From Candidatus Avispirillum faecium (GTDB lineage: Bacteria; Bacillota; Clostridia; Oscillospirales; CAG-272): a stretch of DNA of 64,000 bases. This document shows positions 7,015 to 16,561 of the stretch, piece by piece. Positions within the stretch are counted from its first letter, which is position 1. Every line of letters starts with the position of its first letter. Under the pieces are notes generated by a model. It was not told the DNA's origin and searched no databases. It saw only the letters and a program-made list of their open reading frames with translations. The stretch covers positions 1 through 64,000 of the forward strand of contig CAJFOI010000012.1 in the NCBI GenBank assembly GCA_904396155.1, given 5' to 3'. The position numbers and the translations under genes were made by a program.

Positions 7015-7296
7015 TTACTCCGCAACATAGACGCTGACGCGCTTTCTGCCGCCCTTCATATGCTCGAATTTTACTCTGCCATCGATCAATGCAAACAGCG
7101 TGTCGTCTGTTCCGCGGCCGACATTGTTACCCGGGTGAATGTGTGTGCCCCGCTGCCGGATGATGATATTACCCGCGGTTACTGCCTGTCCGTCGGATTT
7201 CTTGACACCAAGGCGCTTGGACTCGCTGTCTCTGCCGTTTTTGGTAGAACCTACCCCTTTTTTATGTGCAAAAAACTGCAAACTGATTCTAAGCAT
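7015..7296 (-). CDS. rpmA: 50S ribosomal protein L27
   Basis: Ninety-three residues, the full L27 domain. The N terminus reads [14 protein letters not shown]. This is the Firmicutes-type extension that must be removed after the FF pair by the protease Prp before L27 can function near the peptidyl-transferase centre. The prp gene is immediately upstream, as in other Firmicutes. The ATG at 7296 has GGAGGG 9 bases before it; an in-frame ATG pair upstream lies in the rpmA leader and is rejected. Third gene of rplU-prp-rpmA. Confidence 0.97.
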   Translation of the reverse strand: MLRISLQFFAHKKGVGSTKNGRDSESKRLGVKKSDGQAVTAGNIIIRQRGTHIHPGNNVGRGTDDTLFALIDGRVKFEHMKGGRKRVSVYVAE

Positions 7297-7327
7297 AAAT
7301 CTATCCCTCCGTATCATCATGCGACGA

Positions 7328-7678
7328 TTACTCGTCGACTTCCTCGACCTCTAAAAAATCGTAATACTCTTCCACGAGGTCGTTGAGCTGGAAGAAGTAT
7401 CCCTGAAACAGACCGGAAATGGCATACTGCTTTTTTTCATCCTCCGAATATTCCGGCAGTGCAGCCATAGCTTTAACGGATATGGTTGTAGCACCTTCGT
7501 TGACGTGATATTCCACATCTGCCGCATAGGAGATTTCGATGGTGTTGATAATCAACATCGTCATTGCGGAGAGCGCAGCGCAGAGCACGTCGTCTCCGGA
7601 TTCCCCAAAACCGGTGTGGCCTGTTTCCTCAAAGCCGTAATAAAACCCGTTTCTTCGAAAGAATTTGATATGGGTCAT
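7328..7678 (-). CDS. prp: Ribosomal-processing cysteine protease Prp
   Basis: A 116-residue member of the Prp (formerly DUF464/YsxB) family. The catalytic His lies in the GHTGF motif and the Cys in [10 protein letters not shown], in the usual order. The enzyme trims the N-terminal extension of L27, which is encoded 31 bases downstream with its cleavage motif intact. The ATG at 7678 lies 7 bases after the rplU stop codon and has only a weak binding site, so translation is probably coupled to rplU. The C terminus is acidic. Confidence 0.95.
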   Translation of the reverse strand: MTHIKFFRRNGFYYGFEETGHTGFGESGDDVLCAALSAMTMLIINTIEISYAADVEYHVNEGATTISVKAMAALPEYSEDEKKQYAISGLFQGYFFQLNDLVEEYYDFLEVEEVDE

Positions 7679-7685
7679 GGATCAC

Positions 7686-7997
7686 TTATGCTTCGATCTT
7701 TACGATCTCAACCTTGGTGTACGGCTGCCTGTGCCCCATTTTTCTCTTTTCATTCTTCTTGGGCTTATAGGTGAAAACGGTGATTTTTTTGCCCTTGCCG
7801 TTTTTTACGACTTTTCCCGTTACCTTTGCACCGTCCAGCATGGGAGCACCCACCTGCACCTTGCTGCCGTCTCCGCACGCCAGAACCTTGTCAAATGCTA
7901 CGTCAGAGCCCTCCTCTGCCGCCAGTTTTTCAACGAAGATCACATCACCTTCGCTGACCTTGTACTGCTTTCCGCCTGTTTCAATCACTGCGTACAC
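7686..7997 (-). CDS. rplU: 50S ribosomal protein L21
   Basis: One hundred and three residues, the full family length, from [13 protein letters not shown] to the conserved [14 protein letters not shown] end. L21 binds 23S rRNA and L20. The start is GTG at 7997, preceded by GAGAGGTG at 7 bases; the in-frame ATG 8 codons upstream would add a non-conserved extension and is rejected. It leads the rplU-prp-rpmA operon from the promoter at 8084-8113. Confidence 0.97.
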   Translation of the reverse strand: MYAVIETGGKQYKVSEGDVIFVEKLAAEEGSDVAFDKVLACGDGSKVQVGAPMLDGAKVTGKVVKNGKGKKITVFTYKPKKNEKRKMGHRQPYTKVEIVKIEA

Positions 7998-8034
7998 GAA
8001 AAGCACCTCTCTTTCATACATGTCTCGCTGGATT

Positions 8035-8064
8035 GGGTTAGTCTCTTTGGACTATTGCATACCC
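8035..8064 (-). ncRNA. Possible L21 leader structure in the rplU 5' UTR
   Basis: The rplU leader (about 8075 to 7998) contains nested complementary pieces on the minus strand: GGGT (8061-8064) with ACCC (8035-8038), enclosing TAGTC (8050-8054) with GACTA (8039-8043) around a CAAAGA loop. Firmicutes rplU mRNAs often carry a structured autoregulatory leader. The position fits, but I recognise only the stem and cannot confirm the family. Confidence 0.35.
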
Positions 8065-8083
8065 ATACCACGCGGCATTTTAT

Positions 8084-8113
8084 ATAATAGCATATTTCCA
8101 CAGAAAATGTCAA
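8084..8113 (-). promoter_or_regulatory. Promoter of rplU-prp-rpmA
   Basis: -35 TTGACA (8108-8113), 18-bp spacer, -10 TATTAT (8084-8089) on the minus strand. It overlaps the folD stop codon, so the ribosomal genes are separately promoted from the folD run. Confidence 0.75.
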
Positions 8114-8982
8114 GGATTTTTGCAGTTTTTTTCCACTGCTTTTTTTGCAGCCGTGAGGGTATTTTCCAGCAGCATCGTAATGGTCATGGGCCCCACACCG
8201 CCGGGGACCGGCGTAATGGCGCCTGCTACTGTACTGCAGGATGCAAAGTCCACATCTCCGCAAAGCTTGCCGCCTGCGGGCCGGTTCATGCCTACATCGA
8301 TTACCACTGCTCCGGGCCTGATCATATCCCCGGTGATGTAATTGGCTTTTCCGATGGCAACCACAAGAATATCCGCTCTGCGGGTAATTTCCGCCAGATT
8401 CTTTGTTCTGGAATGACATATGGTGACAGTTCCGTTTGCATGGAGAAGCAGCATAGCCTGAGGTTTGCCCACAATATTGCTTCTGCCCACTACAACGCAT
8501 TCCTTCCCGGAGATCTCGACTCCCTCGTGCTCCAAAAGTTTCATTACGCCGGCAGGGGTACAGGGAAGAAAATCATAGTTGCCGATCATGATCTTGCCGG
8601 TATTGATGGGATGGAACGCATCCACATCCTTTTCCGGAGGGATGGCCGCGATGACCGCTTCCTCGTCCAGGTGTGCAGGCAGGGGAAGCTGTACCAGGAT
8701 TCCGTGAATCCTGTCGTTCTCTTTCAGCGTCTCAATCTGCTCCATCAGTGCCTCTTGGGTAGTGTCTTCCGGCATCTCGATCACAACAGAATACATACCC
8801 GCTTCCTCGCAGGCCTTTTTCTTGTTGCGCACATATACCTGAGAAGCCGGATCGTTTCCAACTATAATTACAGCAAGTCCCGGTGCCACACCGCTTTCTT
8901 CCTTCAGCTGTGCCACTCTGGAGGCGATGTCCGCCCGCGTAAGGGACGCGATCTTTTTTCCGTCAATGATCTTCGCTGCCAT
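8110..8982 (-). CDS. folD: FolD methylenetetrahydrofolate dehydrogenase/cyclohydrolase
   Basis: A 290-residue bifunctional cytoplasmic enzyme. It interconverts 5,10-methylene- and 10-formyl-tetrahydrofolate for one-carbon metabolism. Visible signatures are [13 protein letters not shown] with the catalytic Lys, [11 protein letters not shown] (NADP-binding) and [10 protein letters not shown] near the C terminus. The ATG at 8982 follows GGGAGG. The first 20 bases overlap the end of lgt, implying coupled translation. Confidence 0.97.
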   Translation of the reverse strand: MAAKIIDGKKIASLTRADIASRVAQLKEESGVAPGLAVIIVGNDPASQVYVRNKKKACEEAGMYSVVIEMPEDTTQEALMEQIETLKENDRIHGILVQLPLPAHLDEEAVIAAIPPEKDVDAFHPINTGKIMIGNYDFLPCTPAGVMKLLEHEGVEISGKECVVVGRSNIVGKPQAMLLLHANGTVTICHSRTKNLAEITRRADILVVAIGKANYITGDMIRPGAVVIDVGMNRPAGGKLCGDVDFASCSTVAGAITPVPGGVGPMTITMLLENTLTAAKKAVEKNCKNP

Positions 8983-9967
8983 CTTTTATTCCTCCCTGCT
9001 TTGCATCGGTTTTTATATCATCCTCGAGATTCTCCCCGGCTCTTTCCTGTGCCGGCAGCATATCAGCCGTCTCTGCATCCGGCTTTGGTACTGCCTCTCC
9101 AACTGCACCATCCGCGCACTTTTTTCTGTTTTTATATCGCATGAAGTTTACCGTCATCAGGACGATGCCAGCCACACATACCAGGGCAGCCAGAACCTGA
9201 GAGACCCGAAGGTTTGCAATATACAGGCTGTCGGTCCGCAGCCCTTCGATTACCGCGCGTCCAAGGCCGTACCAAATCATGTAAAAATAGAAAATCTGTC
9301 CGTTAAATTTCTTTTTCTTATAAAATATTGCAATAAGGAGAAATCCGATCAAATTCCACAAAGACTCGTAAAGAAATGTCGGATGTGCCACAACGGAAGG
9401 CCCGTAGGAACCGTTTGCATATACATCCCGAATTTCCATACGCCAGGGGAGCGCGGTTTCTCTGCCATAGGCTTCCCCGTTCATGAAATTTCCCCAGCGG
9501 CCGATGATCTGGCCGATCATCACAGAGGGAGCGAGAATATCCAAAAGAACGGGAAAATGGATTTTTTTGATCCGCGCTACGACCAATGCCGTAAGGAAGC
9601 CGGCAAGGATCCCACCGAAAATTGCAAGCCCGCCTTCCCATATGGACACTACGTTGACAATGGTATCCCAGACATTCTCCCAAAAGGTGCCACCTGTGGC
9701 AATATAGCTGGTTGGAGCAAAAACAACGTAATAAAGTCTGGCGCCTATAATTCCAAATAAAATGACAAAAAAGCCCAGATCCAGCAAATCGTCCGTTTTG
9801 ATGCCTTCAAATTTAGCCCGAGTGCTGGCATACAAATAGGCGAGAATCATTCCAATGCAAATTAGAATTCCATACCACTGGATCTCCCTGCCGAACAGGG
9901 TAAAAGCGACGCTGTCGATCGTGAACGGACCGATGCCGAGACCGGGAAAAGATATTTCATGCACCAT
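8963..9967 (-). CDS. lgt: Prolipoprotein diacylglyceryl transferase
   Basis: Lgt transfers diacylglycerol from phosphatidylglycerol to the lipobox Cys of prolipoproteins in the membrane. The 334-residue protein has about seven hydrophobic helices and the signature [13 protein letters not shown]. The C terminus beyond about residue 285 is a charged cytoplasmic tail, longer than in many Lgts. The ATG at 9967 follows AGGAGTG by 9 bases; an in-frame upstream extension is rejected. Lipoproteins in this window (5654, 28693) would be substrates. Confidence 0.96.
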   Translation of the reverse strand: MVHEISFPGLGIGPFTIDSVAFTLFGREIQWYGILICIGMILAYLYASTRAKFEGIKTDDLLDLGFFVILFGIIGARLYYVVFAPTSYIATGGTFWENVWDTIVNVVSIWEGGLAIFGGILAGFLTALVVARIKKIHFPVLLDILAPSVMIGQIIGRWGNFMNGEAYGRETALPWRMEIRDVYANGSYGPSVVAHPTFLYESLWNLIGFLLIAIFYKKKKFNGQIFYFYMIWYGLGRAVIEGLRTDSLYIANLRVSQVLAALVCVAGIVLMTVNFMRYKNRKKCADGAVGEAVPKPDAETADMLPAQERAGENLEDDIKTDAKQGGIKDGSEDH

Positions 9968-9993
9968 AGCCAAACACTCCTTTTCTGTGATGT

Positions 9994-10722
9994 TCAGTCG
10001 CAATTCTCCCAGTTGTGATACACGTTTTGTACGTCGTCGTTGTCCTCCAGATGCTCCAGCAGAAGATTCATATTCTTGATGTCCTCCTCCGCCGTCAGTG
10101 TAATATAATTCTGGGGGACTTTGTCCGCCTCGGCGGAAAGAATTGCATATCCGGCCTGTGCCAGCGCGTCCCGAACATCGGAAAGATCGGAGACTTCCGT
10201 ATAAATTTCATATACATCGCCGTCTGCCGCAAAATCTTCAGCACCTGCCTCCAGCGCCGTCTCCATCAATGCGTCTTCATCGATATCTGCATCCTTTTCG
10301 ATGACGATCACCCCCTTGTCGTCAAACAGAAAGGACACGCAGCCGCTCTGTCCCAAATTTCCGCCGTATTTATCGAAAAAGTGGCGCACTTCTCCGCCTG
10401 TGCGGTTTCGGTTGTCGGTGGCAGTCGTGACAATCACCGCAACGCCGGAGGGACCGTACCCTTCGTAGGTGATTTCCTCGTAGCTCACTGCATCGGCGCC
10501 GGAAGCTTTCTTGATAGCCCGCTCGATGTTGTCGTTGGGTACATTGTTGGCCTTTGCCTTTGCGATCGCATCCCGCAGTTTGTTGTTGGATGCGGGATCC
10601 GGCCCCCCCGCGCGCACGGCGATGGCGATCTCCTTGCCGATTTTGGTAAAGATCTTTCCCCGCTGTGCGTCGGTTTTTTCCTTTTTGTTCTTAATATTGC
10701 TCCATTTGCTGTGTCCAGACAT
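9994..10722 (-). CDS. YebC/PmpR-family protein
   Basis: A 242-residue member of the YebC/TACO1 family, starting [14 protein letters not shown]. The three-domain family was long annotated as a transcription regulator. More recent work links family members to translation of difficult (for example proline-rich) stretches on the ribosome. Its location between argS and lgt fits a translation role. Full length, no anomalies. Confidence 0.95.
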   Translation of the reverse strand: MSGHSKWSNIKNKKEKTDAQRGKIFTKIGKEIAIAVRAGGPDPASNNKLRDAIAKAKANNVPNDNIERAIKKASGADAVSYEEITYEGYGPSGVAVIVTTATDNRNRTGGEVRHFFDKYGGNLGQSGCVSFLFDDKGVIVIEKDADIDEDALMETALEAGAEDFAADGDVYEIYTEVSDLSDVRDALAQAGYAILSAEADKVPQNYITLTAEEDIKNMNLLLEHLEDNDDVQNVYHNWENCD

Positions 10723-10750
10723 AAAACGCTCCTGTTATTCACTATTAAAT

Positions 10751-12463
10751 TTAGATTTTCTCCGGGGTACGCAGGCAGATCAGGCCCAGTGCGGTTTTGA
10801 TCACGGTGCCGCTGGCCCGGGTAATCCGCAGGCGGGTGGCGCGCACGGACACGTCCGCTGCGGAGAGGATCGGGCAATTGTGATAAAACCGATTGAACGC
10901 AGTACACAGATCGATAATGTATCGCGTGATCACAGACGGCTCATATTCTGCAAGTGCCGTCTGTACCTTCTCCGGGAACCGTGACAGAACCTTCAGCACT
11001 TCTGCTTCCTCCGGCGCGGTGATTTTTTCCTCTGCTTCTGGGACCGCCCCCGCCTTTTCCAGCACACTGCAGGTGCGCGCATAGGTATACTGGGCATACG
11101 GACCTGTATTTCCTTCAAAGCTGAGGGCGTCTTCCATAACAAAATTAATGTCCTTGATTCGGCTGTTGTAGAGGTAATGGAACACCACTGCGCCCACGCC
11201 TACTGCCTCAGCCACTGCATCCTTGTCTGCAAGTCCGGGATTTTTTTCTTCGATGCGCCCACGCACTTTATCGATGGCCTGGGCAAACAGATCTTTCAGC
11301 AGTACTACGTTACCGGTACGGGTGGCCAGTTTTTCTCCGCCGATGCTTACAGTGCCATAGGGCACATGAATTAGACGGTCATACCAGTCGTATCCCATCA
11401 ATTCTATCACTTTGAACAACTGAGCGAAATACAGACTTTGCCCTGCGGAAGTGACATAGATACACTTATCAAAATCGTAAGTGCGTTTTCTGTATACCGC
11501 CGCAGCAATATCCCTGGTGGGATACAGCGTGCTGCCGTCGCTTTTTAAAATTAGACAGGGAGGCATGTTATAAGCGGAAAGGTCTACCAGAGAAGCGCCG
11601 TTGTCAACTGTCAAAAGATTTTTCTCCCGCAGCTTTTCCACCTGCTCCGGCATTTTGTCAATATAAAAGCTTTCTCCCGCGTAACTATCAAAGGTGATTC
11701 CCAATTGACGGAACGTTATCTCATATTCCCGATTGGAGAGGTCAATAAACCACTTCCAAAGGGCGGTGTTGTCCGGATCTCCATCCTCCAGCTTTTTGAA
11801 TTCATCCCTGGCTGCCTGATTCAGGCTATCGTCTTTTTCGGCTTCTGCATGAAATTTCACATACAATTCGACAAGTGCATCGATTTCGCCGGATTCAATT
11901 TTCTCCCGGCTTCCCCACTTACGGTATGCCACAATCAGCTTGCCAAATTGGGTGCCCCAGTCGCCCAAATGATTGATTCCCACACATTTATATCCTGCAA
12001 ACTGGTGAAGCAGCTTCAAAGAATGCCCAATCACTGTTGTCCCCAAATGGCCGATGTGAAAGGGTTTTGCAATATTGGGAGAAGCGTAATCCAGAACAAC
12101 GGTTTTCCCTTCTCCTTCCCTGCTGGAGCCGTACATTTCCCCGTCATTTTCAATTTTTGCAAGAACAGACTGAATTAAATATGCCGGGGAGATGCGGATA
12201 TTTAAATATCCGCCCTGGACTTCTGCGCTGCAGAGATTCTCATGGCCGGCAAAAGCGCCGTACAGAGATTGCGCAATTTTGGGCGGCGCTGTTTTCAATA
12301 CTTTGCTCAGCTTAAAGCAAGGGAGCGCCAGATCCCCCATTGTGCCGTCCGGGGGATATTCCAGCATGGAGCAAATGTCCCCTGCCGTAAGGATTGCCGA
12401 TCCAAACTGATCGGCAATCGTATGTGCAAGAATTTCAGATATGTTTTTTTTGAAAGTGAGCAT
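10751..12463 (-). CDS. argS: Arginyl-tRNA synthetase
   Basis: A 570-residue class I synthetase charging tRNA-Arg. An N-terminal Add-1 domain precedes the HIGH motif (KPFHIGHLG). The KMSKS loop is the variant EKLATRTGN. The C-terminal DALR anticodon domain ends RATRLRITRASGTVIKTALG. It starts 25 bases after prs and is followed by yebC 28 bases downstream. No T-box leader is seen, consistent with transcription from the prs promoter. Confidence 0.97.
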   Translation of the reverse strand: MLTFKKNISEILAHTIADQFGSAILTAGDICSMLEYPPDGTMGDLALPCFKLSKVLKTAPPKIAQSLYGAFAGHENLCSAEVQGGYLNIRISPAYLIQSVLAKIENDGEMYGSSREGEGKTVVLDYASPNIAKPFHIGHLGTTVIGHSLKLLHQFAGYKCVGINHLGDWGTQFGKLIVAYRKWGSREKIESGEIDALVELYVKFHAEAEKDDSLNQAARDEFKKLEDGDPDNTALWKWFIDLSNREYEITFRQLGITFDSYAGESFYIDKMPEQVEKLREKNLLTVDNGASLVDLSAYNMPPCLILKSDGSTLYPTRDIAAAVYRKRTYDFDKCIYVTSAGQSLYFAQLFKVIELMGYDWYDRLIHVPYGTVSIGGEKLATRTGNVVLLKDLFAQAIDKVRGRIEEKNPGLADKDAVAEAVGVGAVVFHYLYNSRIKDINFVMEDALSFEGNTGPYAQYTYARTCSVLEKAGAVPEAEEKITAPEEAEVLKVLSRFPEKVQTALAEYEPSVITRYIIDLCTAFNRFYHNCPILSAADVSVRATRLRITRASGTVIKTALGLICLRTPEKI

Positions 12464-12487
12464 CCGTTGCTTATCCTTTCTTGGGTT

Positions 12488-13627
12488 TTATTTTTCAGAA
12501 ATACTCAGCTGCTGTGTAGCCTGTGCTGCCTGCTTATCCATGATCTTATGTATCCGGGTGACAGGGTCCAGCAGTGAGGATATAGACTGGTTGTGGTTGA
12601 GTGTGTCGATAATATAAGCCACATATTTGCACATATTGACACTCTCATACCACTCCCGGGAAGTGATCTCCGGACTGGTATAAATCAGGTTCGTGGTGAA
12701 CACCTTGTTGAAAATCCCTTTTTCATATGCCTTGTCGAACACCTCCGGTCCGGAAACAAAAAGACCAAATGTTGTAAACAGAAATACTCTGCGGGCCCCT
12801 TTGTCCTTGAGCTGCTCGGACACGTCCAAAATGGAGTCTCCGGAAGAAATCATGTCATCCACCACGATGACATCCTTTCCTTCCACACTTTTGCCCAGGT
12901 ATTCATGTGCCTCAATGGGGTTTTTTCCATCGATAATGATCGAATAATTCCGCCGCTTGTAAAACATTCCCATTTCCACGCCCATGACGGAGGAATAGTA
13001 CATGCTTCGAGACATGGCGCCTTCGTCCGGGGAAATAAACATGATGTCGTCCTTGGAGAGGGAAATATCCGGGTAAACCCGCACAAGCGCTTTCAACATC
13101 TGGTAAGAAGGACGGATATTGTCAAACCCGTGAAGGGGGATGGCATTTTGCACACGGGGATCGTGGGCATCAAAAGTGACGATGTTGGAAACACCCATGT
13201 TTACCAGATCCTGCAGCGCCAGCGCACAATCCAGAGACTCTCGGGAGGCCTTGCGGTGCTGGCGTCCCTCGTACAGCATGGGCATGATCACAGACACGCG
13301 GGTTGCCTTCCCGGCGATGGCGGCGATCACGCGCTTGAGATCTGCAAAGTGATCGTCCGGACTCATGGGCACCATCATGCCGTGCATCTTGTACTTTTCG
13401 GAGTAGTTGAAGCAATCGGAAATAATATACACGTCGTGTCCACGGGCGGATTCGTGAAGAAGCGCCTTCGCCTCTCCGGAACCGAAGCGGGGGCAGTCAG
13501 CACGCATGATGAATTCCTGATCGCTGTCGTGACGTCTCCATTCCCGCAGATAAGCGTCCACCTGGGAAACGAAGTTCTCACAACCCCGCATTCCGATCAC
13601 ACCCAGTTCACCGTATAAGCTTTCCAT
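12488..13627 (-). CDS. prs: Ribose-phosphate pyrophosphokinase
   Basis: A 379-residue PRPP synthetase, making phosphoribosyl pyrophosphate from ribose-5-phosphate and ATP for nucleotide, His and Trp synthesis. The PRPP-binding signature VIVVDDMISSGDSI and the FDAHDPRVQ metal/ATP region are clear. It is about 60 residues longer than classical Prs, with extra sequence mainly at the N terminus and the C-terminal tail; such long forms occur in Clostridia. First gene of prs-argS-yebC-lgt-folD. Confidence 0.93.
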   Translation of the reverse strand: MESLYGELGVIGMRGCENFVSQVDAYLREWRRHDSDQEFIMRADCPRFGSGEAKALLHESARGHDVYIISDCFNYSEKYKMHGMMVPMSPDDHFADLKRVIAAIAGKATRVSVIMPMLYEGRQHRKASRESLDCALALQDLVNMGVSNIVTFDAHDPRVQNAIPLHGFDNIRPSYQMLKALVRVYPDISLSKDDIMFISPDEGAMSRSMYYSSVMGVEMGMFYKRRNYSIIIDGKNPIEAHEYLGKSVEGKDVIVVDDMISSGDSILDVSEQLKDKGARRVFLFTTFGLFVSGPEVFDKAYEKGIFNKVFTTNLIYTSPEITSREWYESVNMCKYVAYIIDTLNHNQSISSLLDPVTRIHKIMDKQAAQATQQLSISEK

Positions 13628-13690
13628 TTTACACCGTCCTTTATTTTATTTTATAAAAATTTTACCAATCATCAATCGAAAGATAAAAAT

Positions 13691-13719
13691 AGTATAGCAT
13701 AAAGCGGGGAAAATGAAAA
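13691..13719 (-). promoter_or_regulatory. Promoter of the prs operon
   Basis: On the minus strand: -10 TATACT (13691-13696) with an extended TG, 17-bp spacer, weak -35 TTTTCA (13714-13719). It lies about 65 bases before the prs ATG in an AT-rich leader. Confidence 0.55.
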
Positions 13720-13825
13720 CAGATTTCCGCGTTTTTCGAGACAGTTTTCGCTATGGAATGTAAATTTCTACAGCTTGCACAAGAGCATCCTCTCTCTGCG
13801 CCGGACTTTTCGGCAGAAATATGGA

Positions 13826-15301
13826 CTACGTACGATCAGCCAATTTGCAAAAGCGCGTATATGCGTCGTCCCACGCCGTCCGCACCGCCACATCGGGCAT
13901 ATAAACCTTTACATCAAAGGAATTGCGTACCGTCCGGCGGATCTCCTCACAGGAACCTACTTCTCCTGCTGCATACGCCTGCATCATGATATTGCCGATG
14001 GCGGTGGCCTCTACCGGGCCGGCATGAACCGTTCTGCCAGTGCCGTCTGCGGTAAACTGGCACAGGAGGCTATCCTTGGTGCCGCCGCCCACAATATTAA
14101 TAACGCCGTATTTCTTTCCGGAAAGTTCTTCCAGCCTTTCGGCAGTCCAGCGGTATCGCAGCGCAAGACTTTCAAAGATACAGCGGGCGACGGCGCCCAT
14201 ATCCTCCGGCACAGGCTGCCCTGTCTTGTGACAGTATTCCCGGATCCGTCCGGGCATATCTCCGGCAGGAGAAAACACAGGGTCATCCGGATCGATCAGG
14301 GAACGAAAAGGGGCAGCAGCAAGCGCCGCGGCGGAAATCTCGTCAAAGGTGTATTCCTTTCCTTCCCGTTTCCACTGTCTGCGGGATTCCTGGATGAGCC
14401 ACAAGCCCATGATATTTTTCATTACGTTAATTTTTCCAAAGGCACCCCCTTCGTTGGTAAAGCTGTATCTTTGCGAGAGAGACGTAATTAGAGGATGATC
14501 GGATTCGATTCCCATCAGAGACCAGGTCCCGCTGGATATGTAGAGAAAGTCCTCTTTTTCTGCAGGGACCGCCAGCACTGCGCTGGCAGTGTCGTGGCTG
14601 CACACATTGATTACTGCGGCACCGGTTTTTCCCGTATCTGCGTCGATTTTTTCATGAAGTCTGCCGAGAACATTCCCCGGATGGACTACCGGCGGAAACA
14701 AATTCTCTCGGATACCCAGTGTACGCAACACTTCCCCGTCATATTTTTTTGCGGCGGCATTCAGCAGCGCGGTGGTAGAGGCTATCGTATATTCCGCAGC
14801 CATATTGCCCGTAAGAAAATATCCCAAAAGATCCGGGGTGAGCAACAGCTTGTCTGCCGTATCCAGCAGCCATGGGCGATTTGCCAGATCTGCCTGCAGC
14901 TGAAAGATTGTATTAAAGGACATGGACTCGATCCCGGTGATCTTGTACAGCGTATCGTAGGGAATTTTTTCATATACCTGATCCATCATGGGAATGGTAC
15001 GCTGGTCCCTGTATTGATAAGAGGGAGACAGCATCACGCCGGCAGAATCAATATATGCATAATCCACTCCCCAAGTATCGATTCCAATAGAATTCAGCCC
15101 ACCCTGGGCGGCACATTTTGCAATAGCGGTCTTGATCTCAAAAAGCAGGCGCAGGGTATCCCAGAAAAAACCGGCAGAAGTTTCCACCGGATCATTGGAA
15201 AAGCGGTGTTGCTCTTTTAGGATCAGCCTGTCATCTTCGATCTTTCCAAGAATGCCTCGCCCGCTGGAAGCGCCGAGATCTATGGCAAGATATTTTTTCA
15301 T
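13826..15301 (-). CDS. rhaB: Rhamnulokinase-like FGGY carbohydrate kinase
   Basis: A 491-residue FGGY kinase most like RhaB, which phosphorylates L-rhamnulose. The N-terminal ATP/sugar fold starts YLAIDLGASSGRG, and GIDTWGVDYAYID, SHDTASAVLAVP, YISSGTWSLMG and NIVGGGTKDSLLCQ are RhaB-type stretches. The ATG at 15301 follows GGGG at 8 bases. No rhaA, rhaD, transporter or regulator adjoins it, so the pathway must be completed elsewhere; the sugar assignment rests on sequence resemblance alone. Confidence 0.83.
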   Translation of the reverse strand: MKKYLAIDLGASSGRGILGKIEDDRLILKEQHRFSNDPVETSAGFFWDTLRLLFEIKTAIAKCAAQGGLNSIGIDTWGVDYAYIDSAGVMLSPSYQYRDQRTIPMMDQVYEKIPYDTLYKITGIESMSFNTIFQLQADLANRPWLLDTADKLLLTPDLLGYFLTGNMAAEYTIASTTALLNAAAKKYDGEVLRTLGIRENLFPPVVHPGNVLGRLHEKIDADTGKTGAAVINVCSHDTASAVLAVPAEKEDFLYISSGTWSLMGIESDHPLITSLSQRYSFTNEGGAFGKINVMKNIMGLWLIQESRRQWKREGKEYTFDEISAAALAAAPFRSLIDPDDPVFSPAGDMPGRIREYCHKTGQPVPEDMGAVARCIFESLALRYRWTAERLEELSGKKYGVINIVGGGTKDSLLCQFTADGTGRTVHAGPVEATAIGNIMMQAYAAGEVGSCEEIRRTVRNSFDVKVYMPDVAVRTAWDDAYTRFCKLADRT

Positions 15302-15441
15302 GGGTTTTTCCCCTTTCACAGATATCTTTTATATCAGTATACCATAAATACATATATTTTCCAAGAAAAAATTCAAAAGAAAAGGCTCTGCTGTTGCGGA
15401 GCCAAAGACAAAAGGAGGTGCCAGCGCCTCCTTATTATATT

Positions 15442-15491
15442 AACCCCTCCGGCAGCTACGCTGCCACCTCCCCTTCGTAAAGAAGGGGAGG
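15442..15491 (-). repeat. Palindromic repeat unit, copy A
   Basis: Read on the minus strand it has two hairpins in order: CCTCCCCTTC with GAAGGGGAGG, then GGCAGC/GCTGCC, then GGAGGGGTT. Copy B at 15642-15687 has the same layout in opposite orientation. Small repeats of this build are scattered between genes in many gut Clostridia. Confidence 0.65.
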
Positions 15492-15641
15492 CTATGAAAG
15501 AAGGAGGCTAAAAGTTCACTAAAGATCCCCTCCCGGAGAGGTGCTGTGCCTTTCCGGGAGCATATCGGTATTCGGTAGAAGGCTCCTTTGCGTGGAGGTG
15601 CTTTGGTCTCTCTGAGGGTATTCAATATTAGGAAATATAAA

Positions 15642-15687
15642 AGGCCCCCTTGTGTAAAGGGGGCCCCCGCAGAGCGGGTGGGGGATT
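15642..15687 (+). repeat. Palindromic repeat unit, copy B
   Basis: Hairpin GGCCCCCTT with AAGGGGGCC, then CCCGC/GCGGG, then TGGGGGATT. Homologous in design to copy A but inverted, so the pair could be the ends of a small non-autonomous element about 246 bp long. Confidence 0.6.
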
Positions 15688-15709
15688 GTACTTCCACACC
15701 CCCTTCGTC

Positions 15710-16549
15710 TCACATACTATGGAGCATTTTAATCCACTCCGGATCAAAGTGATCGACAATTTCGCTGTGACCAATGTCCATCCCACGAATTTTTTCCATA
15801 TCCTCTTCTGAAAGCGTAAAATCAAATACTTCAAAATTCTGCCGCATTCTGTCCTCATGGACCGTTTTGGGGATTACCACCACACCGCGCTGCAGATCCC
15901 ATCGAAGGGCAACCTGGGCGGCCGTTTTGTGATATTTCTCCCCGATTTCTGTGAGAATCGGGTCGTGGAAGAAATTGCGTTTTCCTTCGTTAAAAGGCGC
16001 CCAGGCTTCGGGGGTGACGTCGTATTTTTTCATGGTTTCCAGGTTTTTTTCCTGCTGGAAAAAGGGGTGCATTTCCACTTGATTGAGCATGGGCTTTATT
16101 TCAAAAGTTTCACACAGATCGGCAAGCACATGGGGATAGCAGTTTGCCATGCCGATTGCTTTGACCGTTCCTTCTTTGTAAAGTTTTTCCAGCCCTCGCC
16201 ATGCGCCGATGTAATCCCCCATGGGCTGGTGCAGCAGCATCAGATCTATAAAATCCGTTCCCAGCCGTTCAAGAGAACGCCTGGTTGCATCCTGTGCTCT
16301 CTCGAAGGAAAAGTCTGAAATCCAAATTTTGCTGGTAATAAAAATCTCTTCCCTGGGAATCCCGCTTTCTCGAATTGCGTCTCCCACTGCCTGTTCATTT
16401 CCATACGCCTGCGCAGTATCAATTAGACGATACCCCACCTTCAGAGCGGAAAGTACAGCCTTCTTTGCCTTTGTATACTCCGGAATTTGAAAAACTCCAA
16501 AACCGAGCTGCGGGATCTTTACGCCGTTGTACAGTGTCAGATATTCCAT
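15710..16549 (-). CDS. Aldo/keto reductase (full-length)
   Basis: A 279-residue NADPH-dependent oxidoreductase with the (beta/alpha)8 fold. The catalytic tetrad is complete: Asp44 and Tyr49 (IDTAQAYG), Lys74 (TSKIW) and His107 (LLHQP). It is closest to the YvgN/YtbE-type reductases of Firmicutes, which reduce small aldehydes such as methylglyoxal; the substrate here is unknown. The ATG at 16549 follows GAGGAG. It lies 12 bases after a shorter paralogue and belongs to the TetR-led operon. Confidence 0.9.
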   Translation of the reverse strand: MEYLTLYNGVKIPQLGFGVFQIPEYTKAKKAVLSALKVGYRLIDTAQAYGNEQAVGDAIRESGIPREEIFITSKIWISDFSFERAQDATRRSLERLGTDFIDLMLLHQPMGDYIGAWRGLEKLYKEGTVKAIGMANCYPHVLADLCETFEIKPMLNQVEMHPFFQQEKNLETMKKYDVTPEAWAPFNEGKRNFFHDPILTEIGEKYHKTAAQVALRWDLQRGVVVIPKTVHEDRMRQNFEVFDFTLSEEDMEKIRGMDIGHSEIVDHFDPEWIKMLHSM

Positions 16550-16561
16550 AGTATTTTCTCC

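Larger units (their letters stand above)
15302..15709. other. Intergenic stretch made of palindromic repeat units
   Basis: No gene is supported in these 408 bases; the short open frames are proline/glycine/serine artefacts of the repeats. From about 15384 the stretch is a chain of GC-rich hairpins: GGCTC/GAGCC (15384-15402), GGAGG/CCTCC (15414-15432), the two related repeats at 15442-15491 and 15642-15687, and between them further units around 15526-15560 and 15579-15600 sharing a GGAGGTGCT-like motif. Confidence 0.7.

Noticed and set aside
15440-15858. Short minus-strand frames over the repeat cluster
   Set aside because: Low-complexity Pro/Gly/Ser translations produced by the palindromic repeats.
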